Assembly: GCA_019243595.1 (NCBI GenBank)
Contig: JAFAUA010000004.1
Span: 1 to 29,686 of the forward strand
DNA from: Acidimicrobiia bacterium
Lineage (GTDB): Bacteria; Actinomycetota; Acidimicrobiia; Acidimicrobiales; AC-14
Direction of reading: 5' to 3'
DNA length: 29,686 nucleotides
A program made the position numbers and the translations under genes. Shown here piece after piece: positions 1-6,901 of the stretch (its first letter is position 1; each line of letters opens with the position of its first letter). Below the pieces are notes generated by a model. That model worked only from the letters and a program-made list of their open reading frames with translations, was not told where the DNA came from and ran no database searches.

Positions 1-1326
1 GTCGAGAGCCGGGCCCAGATGGCCACGCTGCCGCGGCTGAAGCCCCGCACCTTCTACGACCTCGTCGTCGAGGTGGCGTTGATCAGGCCCGGCCCCATCC
101 AGGGCGGCTCGGTGCATCCGTACATCCGGCGCCGCAACGGCCAGGAGGCGGTCACCTATCTCCATCCGCTGCTCGAGAAGAGCCTGGCCAAGACGCTCGG
201 CGTGCCGCTCTTCCAGGAGCAGCTCATGCAGATGGCGATCGACGTCGCCGGCTTCTCACCCGCCGAGTCCGACCAGCTGCGCCAGGCTATGGGGTCCAAG
301 CGCAGCCACGAGCGCATGGAGCGTCTGCACGCTCGGCTTCTGGCCGGCATGGCCGAGCGGGGCATCACCGGCGACGTCGCCGAACAGATCTACGAGAAGC
401 TCGCCGCCTTCGCCGACTTCGGCTTTCCCGAGAGCCACTCGGTGTCGTTCGCCTACCTCGTCTACTCGTCGGCGTGGATGAAGCTGCACTACCCGGCCGC
501 CTTCCTCGCCGCCCTGCTCAACGCCCAACCCATGGGGTTCTACTCGCCGAACACGCTTGTGGCTGACGCCAAACGCCACGGCGTCGAAGTCCTCGGCCCC
601 GACGTCAACCTGGGCGGCGCCAAGGCGACGCTCGAGAAGGACGGCGGGGTACGCCTCGGGCTCGACTACATCCGCAACATCGGCGACGAGCTGGCGAAGA
701 AGATCGAGGAGCACCAGCCGTATGAGTCGGCCGAGGATCTGGTGCGGCGCACGGGCGCGTCGCAACCGGCGGTCGAGGCGCTGGCGACTGCGGGAGCCTT
801 CGACTCGCTGGGTCGCCAGCGGAGGGAGGCCCTCTGGGGCGCAGGGGCGGCGTCACAGACGCGGCCCGACCGTCTGGAGGGCATCGTCACCGGCACCGAC
901 GCGCCTCAGCTCCCGGGCATGGCCGACGTCGAGGTGGCAGCCGCCGACCTGTGGGCCACCGGCGTCTCGGTGCGCCACCCGATGGAGTTCGTGCGCCACC
1001 GCATCCCAAAGGCCGTCACGATCGCCGGACTCCAAGAAGTCGACGATGGCACCCGAGTCACCGTCGGCGGCGTCGTCACCCATCGCCAGCGGCCGTCGAC
1101 AGCGCAGGGCACGGTGTTCGTCAACCTCGAGGACGAGACCGGCATCCTCAACGTGATCTGCTCGGAGGGGGTGTGGGCCCGCTACCGCAAGGTGGCGAGG
1201 GCGTCCTCCGCCCTGTTGGTTCGGGGGATGCTCGAGCGCACCGAGGGCGTCACCAACCTGGTCGCCGAGCACATCGAGGCGTTGCCGCTCGCCACCCAGG
1301 CCATGAAGGCGAGGGACTTCCGTTAG
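1..1326 (+). CDS. dnaE2: Error-prone DNA polymerase III alpha subunit DnaE2 (C-terminal part, 5' end outside window)
   Basis: The reading frame is open from base 1, so only the last 441 codons of a protein usually a little over 1000 residues long are present. It begins in the conserved stretch ESRAQMATLPRLKPRTFYDL, followed by RPGPIQGGSVHPYIRRR and the FPESHSVSFAYLVY segment of the polymerase core, typical of the DnaE2/ImuC branch rather than replicative DnaE1. A helix-hairpin-helix region follows (VNLGGAKATL to the GAFDSLG area), then an OB-fold domain (GTVFVNLEDETGILNVICSEGVW). It ends in ARDFR, close to the usual SRDF-type DnaE2 terminus. Family role: translesion synthesis and damage-induced mutagenesis in the cytoplasm, normally with ImuA'/ImuB; those partners, and any LexA box, would lie upstream of the window. 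Its stop overlaps by four bases the stop of the converging lipoprotein gene. Confidence 0.93.
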   Translation, partial: VESRAQMATLPRLKPRTFYDLVVEVALIRPGPIQGGSVHPYIRRRNGQEAVTYLHPLLEKSLAKTLGVPLFQEQLMQMAIDVAGFSPAESDQLRQAMGSKRSHERMERLHARLLAGMAERGITGDVAEQIYEKLAAFADFGFPESHSVSFAYLVYSSAWMKLHYPAAFLAALLNAQPMGFYSPNTLVADAKRHGVEVLGPDVNLGGAKATLEKDGGVRLGLDYIRNIGDELAKKIEEHQPYESAEDLVRRTGASQPAVEALATAGAFDSLGRQRREALWGAGAASQTRPDRLEGIVTGTDAPQLPGMADVEVAAADLWATGVSVRHPMEFVRHRIPKAVTIAGLQEVDDGTRVTVGGVVTHRQRPSTAQGTVFVNLEDETGILNVICSEGVWARYRKVARASSALLVRGMLERTEGVTNLVAEHIEALPLATQAMKARDFR

Positions 1327-1769
1327 CTGACGGTGAAGGCGGTGTGCATCCCCAGCTGGTAGTGGCCGGCGATGTTGCAGATGGCGACGTAGGACCCCGG
1401 CGTCAGCTGCACGTCGAGCGTCTTGGTGTCGCCGGCGTTGATGTTGTCGAGCTCCGGGGAGATTTTCTCGACCCCGGACCCCTGCTGGTCGACGACGCCG
1501 TTCTTCTGGGGCAGGGCGTTCGCCTTCAGCGTCGTCTTGAACAGCACCAGCTCGTGGGGCATGCCGCCCTGGTTCTTCACCGAGAAGTGCACAGGACCGG
1601 CCTTCAGCGTCGTCGACGACAGCTTGATCGAGTACTCGTGTTCGGTCACGGTGACGGTGCCTGATGATCCGGCGGATGACGACGAAGACATCGAGCTGCC
1701 GCCGCCGCCACAGGCGCTCAGGGTGCTGACGGCGACCGCGGCGGCGACGGCGACAAGTGATCGGCGCAT
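1323..1769 (-). CDS. Secreted cupredoxin-like copper lipoprotein
   Basis: A 148-residue protein with a lipoprotein signal peptide (lipobox LSAC, Cys20) and a Gly/Ser-rich linker to about residue 37. The rest is one cupredoxin beta-sandwich. All four type-1 copper ligands are visible: His72 in GGMPHELVLF, then Cys131, His136 and Met141 in AICNIAGHYQLGM (C-x4-H-x4-M), so the site should bind copper. It probably carries electrons on the outer face of the membrane; the redox partner is not identifiable here. The gene follows the PEBP-type lipoprotein gene on the same strand, with a -10-like TAGTCT built into that gene's stop codon, so it can be transcribed alone as a leaderless mRNA. It converges on dnaE2 with a four-base overlap. 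Confidence 0.86.
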   Translation of the reverse strand: MRRSLVAVAAAVAVSTLSACGGGGSSMSSSSSAGSSGTVTVTEHEYSIKLSSTTLKAGPVHFSVKNQGGMPHELVLFKTTLKANALPQKNGVVDQQGSGVEKISPELDNINAGDTKTLDVQLTPGSYVAICNIAGHYQLGMHTAFTVS

Positions 1770-1776
1770 GCCGGGG

Positions 1777-1782
1777 AGACTA
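1777..1782 (-). promoter_or_regulatory. Putative -10 (TAGTCT) of leaderless cupredoxin mRNA
   Basis: On the minus strand TAGTCT is followed by seven bases and then the ATG at 1769. The first three bases are the TAG stop codon (1782-1780) of the upstream PEBP gene. No convincing -35 is visible. Confidence 0.5.
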
Positions 1783-2346
1783 GGAGCCGCCCCGTTGGTA
1801 GGTCCCCGTCAGCTCGCCCTTGCCGACAACCGCCGACCGCTCCAGCGTCGACCACAACTCAGACGGGCTGCCCTGATCCGACACGGTGAGCTCGGTCTGC
1901 AGGGCCAGCACCGTGAAGACGTATCGGTGGCGTGCACCCGCCGGCGGACACATGCCGCCATAGCCCTGCTTGCCGAAGGAGTTCGCCGTCTGCCTGGCGC
2001 CGGGCGGGATCTGGCCGCCGGCCAGCGCCGTCGTCGACGGCGGGATGTCGTACACGATCCAGTGGATGAACTTCTGCGCCGTGTCGATGTCCTGAACGCG
2101 CAGGGCGACGCTCGCCGTTCCCGTTGGCACGCCCGACCACGCCAACGGCGGCGACTGGCCGGAGCCGTCGCAGGTGTACTGGGCCGGGATGGGTCCGCCG
2201 TCCTTGAACGCCGGGCTCGTCAGCCGGACGGTTGCCGCCGACCCGACCGACGAGGTCGAAGTCGACGGCTTGGCCGCCGAGCCGCCGCCGGTCGAGCCGC
2301 ACGCCACGGTCGTGGCCAGGAGGGCCAGGGCTAGCGTGCGCAGCAT
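1780..2346 (-). CDS. YbhB/YbcL-family (PEBP, Raf-kinase-inhibitor-like) lipoprotein
   Basis: 188 residues. An N-terminal lipoprotein signal (TVAC, Cys16) and a Ser/Thr-rich linker precede a single phosphatidylethanolamine-binding-protein domain. Family signatures are SPAFKDGGPIPAQYTCDG, the core VQDIDTAQKFIHWIVYDIP and the region YGGMCPPAGARHRYVFTVLA, which supply the conserved Asp/His anion-binding pocket. Bacterial members are common but their ligand and role are poorly defined; a periplasm-facing or cell-surface ligand-binding role is inferred only from the lipobox. It is divergent from the VC0807 gene, with 27 bases between start codons. A hexamer TAGAAC six bases before the ATG is one base off the leaderless -10 pattern seen elsewhere in the window. 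Confidence 0.88.
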   Translation of the reverse strand: MLRTLALALLATTVACGSTGGGSAAKPSTSTSSVGSAATVRLTSPAFKDGGPIPAQYTCDGSGQSPPLAWSGVPTGTASVALRVQDIDTAQKFIHWIVYDIPPSTTALAGGQIPPGARQTANSFGKQGYGGMCPPAGARHRYVFTVLALQTELTVSDQGSPSELWSTLERSAVVGKGELTGTYQRGGS

Positions 2347-2373
2347 CGGCTCGTTCTACCCAAAAGAGGGCAT

Positions 2374-3081
2374 GTGACCGACGGTGTCGAACCCTCCGCG
2401 GTGACCGAGGACAAAGAGGCCGCGGAGGCCGAGGGACTCCTCGTCGACGCCGCCGGTCTCGAACCCATCGACACGAAGACGATTCTGCGGGCCGGCGGGC
2501 CGCGCTTCGCCGCCAACGCCGGGTTCCCGATCCTCTTCTTCTACCTCGGGTGGAAAGTCTCTGGGCTGCTCCTCGGCGTCGTCCTCGCCACCGCGGTCGG
2601 CGTCGCCGCCTTCCTCTACGAGCGGCACAAGGAGCGCCCGGGGATGGTTGCGCGGCTGGCGCTGGCGATCGTGATCATCCAGGGAGCGATCGGCCTCGCC
2701 TTCGGCAGCGCCAAGGTGTATCTGGCCCAGCCCGTGGTCGTGAACCTGGTGCTCGGACTTGTGTTCCTCGTGACGACCCTGCGGGGCAAGCCGTTCGCCG
2801 GCCAGTTCGCCGAGGAGCTCTACCCGTTCCCGCCTGAGGTGAAGGAATCAGAGACCTTCAAGCGGGCGTTCGCGCGTGTCTCGGTGGTCTGGGCCGTCTA
2901 CTTCCTGGTCCGAAGCCTCATCCGCCTGTACATGCTGCAGTGGAGCGTCGACGCCTTCGTCGTCGTCAACGTCATCACCGGTTTTCCGATCATCGCCGTC
3001 CTTATGTCGTGGTCGGTCTGGTACATCTCCCGATACTTCCGCCAGAGCGAGGAGTGGGGCGCCGTCCTCGCAGGGCGCTGA
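2374..3081 (+). CDS. VC0807-family multi-pass membrane protein
   Basis: 235 residues from the GTG at 2374, which is preceded closely by AAAGAGGG. A polar acidic N-terminus of about 40 residues is followed by roughly six hydrophobic segments. The conserved look is that of the VC0807 / septation-protein-A-like family: GGPRFAANAGFPILFFYLGW, YERHKERPG, VYLAQPVVVN, the loop GQFAEELYPFPPEV, and the last pair of helices with VVNVITGFPI. The function of this family is unknown. It is 25 bases upstream of an acyl-CoA dehydrogenase gene on the same strand, but that gene has its own -10-like element, so shared transcription is not certain. A second GTG at 2401 is a possible alternative start that would shorten only the polar tail. 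Confidence 0.78.
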   Translation: MTDGVEPSAVTEDKEAAEAEGLLVDAAGLEPIDTKTILRAGGPRFAANAGFPILFFYLGWKVSGLLLGVVLATAVGVAAFLYERHKERPGMVARLALAIVIIQGAIGLAFGSAKVYLAQPVVVNLVLGLVFLVTTLRGKPFAGQFAEELYPFPPEVKESETFKRAFARVSVVWAVYFLVRSLIRLYMLQWSVDAFVVVNVITGFPIIAVLMSWSVWYISRYFRQSEEWGAVLAGR

Positions 3082-3092
3082 GTCAGACGAAG

Positions 3093-3098
3093 TACGGT
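3093..3098 (+). promoter_or_regulatory. Putative -10 (TACGGT) upstream of acyl-CoA dehydrogenase
   Basis: TACGGT ends eight bases before the ATG at 3107, compatible with a leaderless or nearly leaderless transcript. It lies in the 25-base gap after the VC0807 gene. Confidence 0.45.
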
Positions 3099-3106
3099 TC
3101 GGCCCT

Positions 3107-4396
3107 ATGGCATGGGACTTCTCCACTGATCCGGAATTCGAGGAGAAGCTCGAGTGGATGCGCACCTTCGTGCGCGAGGAGATCTATCCGCTCGAGACGC
3201 TCGACCTCGACGAGGCCACCTTCAGGCGCCTCACCGATCCGCTCCGGGAGGAGGTGAAGAAGCAGGGGCTGTGGGCCGCTCACCTCGACCCCGAGCTCGG
3301 CGGCCAGGGCTTCGGCCAGGTGAAGCTCGGCTTGATGCACGAGATCCTGGGCTCGTCGATCTTCGCGCCCACGGTCTTCGGCAACCAGGCGCCCGACTCG
3401 GGCAACGCCGAGCTCATCGCCATTGGGGCCACTGACGAGCAGAAGGAGCAGTGGCTGTGGCCGCTGCTCGAGGGCAAGCTGCGCAGCGCCTTCTCGATGA
3501 CCGAGCCAGAGACGGCCGGCTCGGACCCCACACTTCTGAAGACGCGGGCCGTCCGCGACGGCGACGAGTGGGTGATCAACGGCCACAAGTGGTTCACGTC
3601 GAACGGGTCGTCGGCCGACTTCCTCGTGCTCATGGCGATCACCAATCCCGACGTGCACCCCTACCAGGGGGCGTCGATGATCATCGTCCCCGTCGACACA
3701 CCGGGCGTCGACATCGTGCGCGACGTGCCGACGATGGCCGAGCCCGACACCGAGTTCGGCCGCTACGGCAACCACTCCGAGATCTACTACCGCGACGTGC
3801 GCGTGCCGTGCGAGAACCTGATCGGCAACGAGGGCGACGGCTTCGTACTGGCGCAGAAGCGGCTGGGGCCGGGGCGCATCCATCACTGCATGCGCTGGCT
3901 CGGTCAGAGCAAGCGGGCCTTCGACATGCTCTGTGAGCGTGCCCTGTCCCGTTACGCCTTCGGGACCACACTCGCCGAGAAGCAGACGGTGCAGAACTGG
4001 ATCGCCGACTCGGCGGCCGAGATGCAGGCCGCCCGCCTGCTGACGCTGCACGCGGCGTGGAAGATGGACCAGGAGGGCTCGTCGAAGGCGCGCGTCGAGA
4101 TCGCCATGATCAAGTACTTCGGCGCGACCGTGCTCTACAACGTCATCGACCGCGCCATCCAGATCCACGGCGCCCTCGGCTACTCAACCGACCTGCCGCT
4201 CGAGGCGATGTACCGCCACGCGCGCGCCGCCCGGCTCTACGACGGGGCCGACGAGGTGCACCGCGTCACCGTCGCCCGCCAGATCCTCAAGAGGTACGAG
4301 CCCCACGACATGCCGAGCGAACACATCCCGACCAGACGCGAGGCGGCCAAGCAGAAGTTCGCCGCTCTGCTCGACGAAGCGACGGCGAATCTCTGA
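3107..4396 (+). CDS. Acyl-CoA dehydrogenase, ACAD10/11-like
   Basis: 429 residues, a full-length FAD acyl-CoA dehydrogenase catalysing alpha,beta-dehydrogenation of an acyl-CoA. The N-terminal helical domain runs to about residue 125. The mid-domain flavin-binding signature is FSMTEPETAGSDPTLL with WVINGHKWFTSNG, and the C-terminal domain has RYAFGTTLAEKQ and IQIHGALGYSTDLPLE. At the position of the MCAD catalytic Glu376 the sequence reads LYDGADEVHR, so an Asp (residue 379) replaces Glu, as is usual in the ACAD10/11 group. That group handles long or modified acyl chains, but the substrate here cannot be read from sequence. The ATG at 3107 fits the family N-terminus; the open frame extends further upstream only because it overlaps the previous gene. 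Its TGA overlaps the next ATG (TGATG), so the acetyltransferase is probably translationally coupled. Confidence 0.92.
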   Translation: MAWDFSTDPEFEEKLEWMRTFVREEIYPLETLDLDEATFRRLTDPLREEVKKQGLWAAHLDPELGGQGFGQVKLGLMHEILGSSIFAPTVFGNQAPDSGNAELIAIGATDEQKEQWLWPLLEGKLRSAFSMTEPETAGSDPTLLKTRAVRDGDEWVINGHKWFTSNGSSADFLVLMAITNPDVHPYQGASMIIVPVDTPGVDIVRDVPTMAEPDTEFGRYGNHSEIYYRDVRVPCENLIGNEGDGFVLAQKRLGPGRIHHCMRWLGQSKRAFDMLCERALSRYAFGTTLAEKQTVQNWIADSAAEMQAARLLTLHAAWKMDQEGSSKARVEIAMIKYFGATVLYNVIDRAIQIHGALGYSTDLPLEAMYRHARAARLYDGADEVHRVTVARQILKRYEPHDMPSEHIPTRREAAKQKFAALLDEATANL

Positions 4397-5001
4397 TGGC
4401 CGATATCGAGAAGGCCACCGTGGCCGACGTCCCCGCTCTCTCGCAGACGCTGGCTCGGGCGTTCTACGACGACCCGGCGATCAGCTGGATGGTTCCCGAC
4501 GACGCCCGGCGCCTTCGCGTCGGCCCCTATGGCTTCAAGTCCTGGCTGACGAAGATCTATCTACCGAAGAACGAGGTCTTCACTGATCCCGACCGCAAGG
4601 CCGCGGCCCTTTGGGCTCCGCCCGGCAAGTGGCGGATGTCTGCGGGACTGCAGCTTCGCCTGACTCCGTCGGTCTTCCGGATCGTTGGTCTCAAGCGCCT
4701 TCCGCTGATCGCCAAAGGCCTGGCGATGATGGACAAGCAACACCCCGACGACCGGCCCCACTGGTATCTCGCCGTGCTCGGCACCGACCCCGACTACCAG
4801 GGCAAAGGTCTCGGCTCAGCGGTGATGCAGCCGGTTCTCGACCGCTGCGACGCCGACGGCGTCGGCGCCTACCTGGAGTCGTCGAAGGAAGCGAACATCC
4901 CCTTCTACCGTCGCCACGGCTTCGAAGTCACCGGGGAGATCGTCCTTCCCGACGGGCCACCGATCTGGCCCATGTGGCGCGACCCGCAACCGCCGTCGTA
5001 G
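4396..5001 (+). CDS. GNAT-family N-acetyltransferase
   Basis: 201 residues from the ATG at 4396, which shares its A with the stop of the acyl-CoA dehydrogenase. The acetyl-CoA pyrophosphate-binding loop (motif A) is LGTDPDYQGKGLGSAVM, with Q/GxxGxG at residues 135-140, and the C-terminal motif B helix and strand is NIPFYRRHGFEV (167-178). This is the common single-domain GNAT layout. The acceptor substrate is unknown. The coupling with an ACAD gene suggests coordinated expression but does not define the substrate. The longer open frame starting at 4057 is rejected because it lies inside the ACAD gene. Confidence 0.88.
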   Translation: MADIEKATVADVPALSQTLARAFYDDPAISWMVPDDARRLRVGPYGFKSWLTKIYLPKNEVFTDPDRKAAALWAPPGKWRMSAGLQLRLTPSVFRIVGLKRLPLIAKGLAMMDKQHPDDRPHWYLAVLGTDPDYQGKGLGSAVMQPVLDRCDADGVGAYLESSKEANIPFYRRHGFEVTGEIVLPDGPPIWPMWRDPQPPS

Positions 5002-5023
5002 AGACCCCGCGCCCCGCCGGCCC

Positions 5024-5059
5024 GGTCGACACCGCCTCTTCATTGCTGGTTGACACCGC
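5024..5059. repeat. Imperfect 12-bp direct repeat, 24-bp period
   Basis: GGTCGACACCGC at 5024-5035 recurs as GGTTGACACCGC at 5048-5059 with one mismatch. The second copy contains the TTGACA box. The spacing is close to two helical turns plus, so it could be an operator, but it may be chance. Confidence 0.3.
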
Positions 5060-5319
5060 TGAAACACAAGATCCGTATGGTCGGTGTGGAAACAGCAACG
5101 CCTCGGACTGGGTCAGCACGGAGGCCTGACCATCACGAGGCCCATGGCGGTTGTGGCCCCTTGCAGCCGCACCACTCGGGTTCGGCCCGGGAGGATGCCC
5201 GGTCCTCCTGGGCCGTGCCGCGTCTGCGGCGCCCTGGTCTCCGTGTTGCCCTGGGTCGCGTCGCAGCATCGTTCAACCCGTTGTCAGACTGCGGAAACCT
5301 CGGCGAAACAGCCCGTCTC

Positions 5320-5325
5320 TACGTT
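5320..5325 (+). promoter_or_regulatory. Putative -10 (TACGTT) of leaderless ACT-protein mRNA
   Basis: TACGTT is followed by seven bases and the GTG at 5333. It is the main reason for choosing that start over in-frame codons further upstream. Confidence 0.5.
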
Positions 5326-5332
5326 TTCAGAC

Positions 5333-6046
5333 GTGGCAACCGTCGAGGAGGTGCGCGGGGTGTTGGCATTCAGCCGCGTGCCTCGCGAGCTCAGCGACGA
5401 GCTCCTCGACGATGCCCCCGAACTGTGGCTGCGAGGTGAGTCGCCCGACGTCATCGCTGGCGACGTCGCCCTGTGCCACCCACCGCTCTCCGCCCGAGAG
5501 GTGCGGGTCTGGTGTGCGCCAGCGCTCATCGCCGGTGCCCTACGCGTGTCGGTTCTCGCCTACGACCGCCCTGGGCTCCTTGCCGCAACGACCGGAGCGC
5601 TGGCGCACGCCGGACTGTCGGTGATCCAGGCGGCGGCCATGACCTGGCCAGCCCGCGGATGGGCTCTGCAGCGGGCGCTCGTCGCCGATCCGAAGGCCCG
5701 CTCGACCCGACCGGTCGAGCGCGACCTCCTGTGCGCGCAGCTGCGGGCTGCAGTGCGCGACGGGCCGATGGCCGATATCGGGTTCACGGCGTCGGGTCCC
5801 GTGCGGGTCCAAGTCACCCCAGCAGCGGGCGGGCGCTCAGCATTGCGCGTTCGCGCCCCCGATCGCCCAGGCCTGCTCTGGGCGATCTCGGCGTGGCTCG
5901 AACGCAGCGAGTGCAACGTGGTTGTCGCTCGGGCCACACCTGCGGGCGAGGAGGCCGATGACGCCTTCCTTGTCGAGGGCGAGCCCGACGCCGACGAGCT
6001 GTGGGCCTACCTCTCTGACGCCTCGGCAGCAGTCGCGAGGCGCTGA
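5333..6046 (+). CDS. GlnD-like double ACT-domain protein
   Basis: 237 residues from GTG 5333. Two ACT domains are visible at about residues 70-118 and 170-216, each opening with DRPGLL (residues 78-83 and 177-182), the signature seen in the C-terminal ACT pair of GlnD, the PII uridylyltransferase. The first 60 residues (ELWLRGESPDVIAGDVALC) resemble the short linker preceding the ACT pair in GlnD. The nucleotidyltransferase and HD domains of GlnD are absent, so this cannot be an intact uridylyltransferase. ACT domains bind small ligands, usually amino acids; a free-standing nitrogen or amino-acid sensor is an inference. The frame is open upstream to 5084, but that part has no domain similarity and covers the hairpin-rich region. 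Confidence 0.75.
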   Translation: MATVEEVRGVLAFSRVPRELSDELLDDAPELWLRGESPDVIAGDVALCHPPLSAREVRVWCAPALIAGALRVSVLAYDRPGLLAATTGALAHAGLSVIQAAAMTWPARGWALQRALVADPKARSTRPVERDLLCAQLRAAVRDGPMADIGFTASGPVRVQVTPAAGGRSALRVRAPDRPGLLWAISAWLERSECNVVVARATPAGEEADDAFLVEGEPDADELWAYLSDASAAVARR

Positions 6047-6109
6047 CATTCATCTCCTGCGGGCCACGATCTCGTCCTGGACCGCGCCGATCGTGCTTGG
6101 CTTTGACGC

Positions 6110-6358
6110 ATGAAGAAGCTCGCCGACTACGGCCGGGACGACCACCCTCGCGACGACCCAGAACGGGCGCAAGTGTCGTGGGCTGTCGCGGCCCTCGACG
6201 ACTGTGATGAATGCGGCGAGCCGCGAATCGAGCTGACCGTCGAGGAGGTCGGTAGCCCCGGCGCGGGCATCGTCGGGCATCTCGCGCCTCGCACGGCGCG
6301 CCAGCTCCGCTCCGCCCTCGGATCAGCGCTGCGCGAGATCGGCGAGCGAGAAGACTGA
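6110..6358 (+). CDS. Small hypothetical protein (82 aa)
   Basis: An 82-residue soluble, acidic protein starting MKKLADYG. It has a central DDCDECGEPRIELTVEEVG segment that looks like beta strands and a C-terminal helix (TARQLRSALGSALREIGER). No family is recognised. Two cysteines (CDEC) could bind metal, but two alone are not a zinc site. It lies 63 bases after the ACT-protein gene on the same strand and converges on the VOC gene with a 16-base gap. Neither a ribosome site nor a -10 is evident upstream, so readthrough from the ACT gene is the simplest way to express it. Codon use resembles its neighbours, which supports it being real. Confidence 0.55.
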   Translation: MKKLADYGRDDHPRDDPERAQVSWAVAALDDCDECGEPRIELTVEEVGSPGAGIVGHLAPRTARQLRSALGSALREIGERED

Positions 6359-6374
6359 CCGTACGGCGCTGCGG

Positions 6375-6836
6375 TTAGCCGGCGCTCGCCGCCTTGGCCC
6401 GCTTCTCCATCTCCTCGGGCGACACGTCCTCGACGTGGGTGCTGATGTTCCAGCGGTGGCCCCAGGGATCCTCGAACTGGGCGGTGCGGTCGCCGTAGAA
6501 CTGATCTGTCGGCGGGCGCAGCTCCTTGGCGCCTGCGGCCATCGCCTTGTCCCACACGCCATCGACGTCGGGGAGGTAGAGGCTGATCGTGACCGGCGAC
6601 CCGCCCAGGCCCTTGGGGCTCTTCGACGGGGAGTCGGGGGATTCGTCGGCCAGCATGATCATCGAGTCACCCAGGTCGAGCTCGGCGTGGAAGACCTTGC
6701 CTCCGCCGCCCATGCGCATGCGCTCTTTGGTACCGAGAACCTTGTTGTAGAAGTCGATGGCGTCTGCCGCGCCGTCGACGATCAGGTAGGGGATCACCTG
6801 CGGGTAGCCGTCCGGGACGGGCTTCACGTTCGCCAT
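6375..6836 (-). CDS. VOC-superfamily (glyoxalase / PhnB-like) protein
   Basis: 153 residues from ATG 6836. The paired beta-alpha-beta-beta-beta units of the vicinal-oxygen-chelate fold are recognisable: VIPYLIVDGAADAIDFYNKV, then FHAELDLGDSMIMLADE, SPVTISLYLPDVDGVWDKAM, and FYGDRTAQFEDPWGHRWNIS near the end. The layout is that of the PhnB/YdhR-like group, whose members include bleomycin-resistance-like proteins and epimerase-like enzymes; substrate unknown. The open frame continues upstream to 7001 but that part overlaps the divergent dimethylformamidase-like gene and has no VOC features. The C-terminal tail (EDVSPEEMEKRAKAASAG) is helical and typical of this subgroup. Confidence 0.85.
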   Translation of the reverse strand: MANVKPVPDGYPQVIPYLIVDGAADAIDFYNKVLGTKERMRMGGGGKVFHAELDLGDSMIMLADESPDSPSKSPKGLGGSPVTISLYLPDVDGVWDKAMAAGAKELRPPTDQFYGDRTAQFEDPWGHRWNISTHVEDVSPEEMEKRAKAASAG

Positions 6837-6887
6837 CTGCCGAGCCTTGCACGGAATCGGTGCCGTTGGCCCGAGGGCCGCACTCAG

Positions 6888-6893
6888 TAGGAT
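6888..6893 (+). promoter_or_regulatory. Putative -10 (TAGGAT) before the dimethylformamidase-like gene
   Basis: TAGGAT ends eight bases before GTG 6902, within the 65-base gap between divergent start codons. It supports that GTG over the upstream ATG at 6860. Confidence 0.45.
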
Positions 6894-6901
6894 TTCGGCC
6901 G

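Larger units (their letters stand above)
5002..5332 (+). other. Hairpin-rich intergenic region (331 bp) before the ACT-domain gene
   Basis: No convincing gene on either strand. Predicted helices in order: 5100-5105 with 5136-5141 (GCCTCG/CGAGGC), enclosing 5111-5116 with 5126-5131 (GGTCAG/CTGACC); 5147-5153 with 5164-5170 (one G-U); 5184-5195 with 5203-5214 (12 pairs, one G-U, 7-base loop); 5217-5221 with 5226-5230. TTGACA at 5050-5055 and TATGGT at 5076-5081 could be a promoter, but their 20-base spacing is longer than usual. The downstream gene has its own leaderless -10 at 5320-5325, so a transcript of this region may be a separate small RNA. No known riboswitch class was recognised. Confidence 0.4.

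Noticed and set aside
3083..4168. A 361-codon minus-strand frame opposite the first acyl-CoA dehydrogenase
   Set aside because: Full-length dehydrogenase signatures on the plus strand; the minus-strand product is His/Arg/Val-rich without motif.
5171..5195. tRNA-like T-arm (GGGTTCGGCCC)
   Set aside because: The flanking bases do not form the needed five-pair stem, and no acceptor, D or anticodon arms could be placed. The same bases belong to a stronger 12-pair hairpin.
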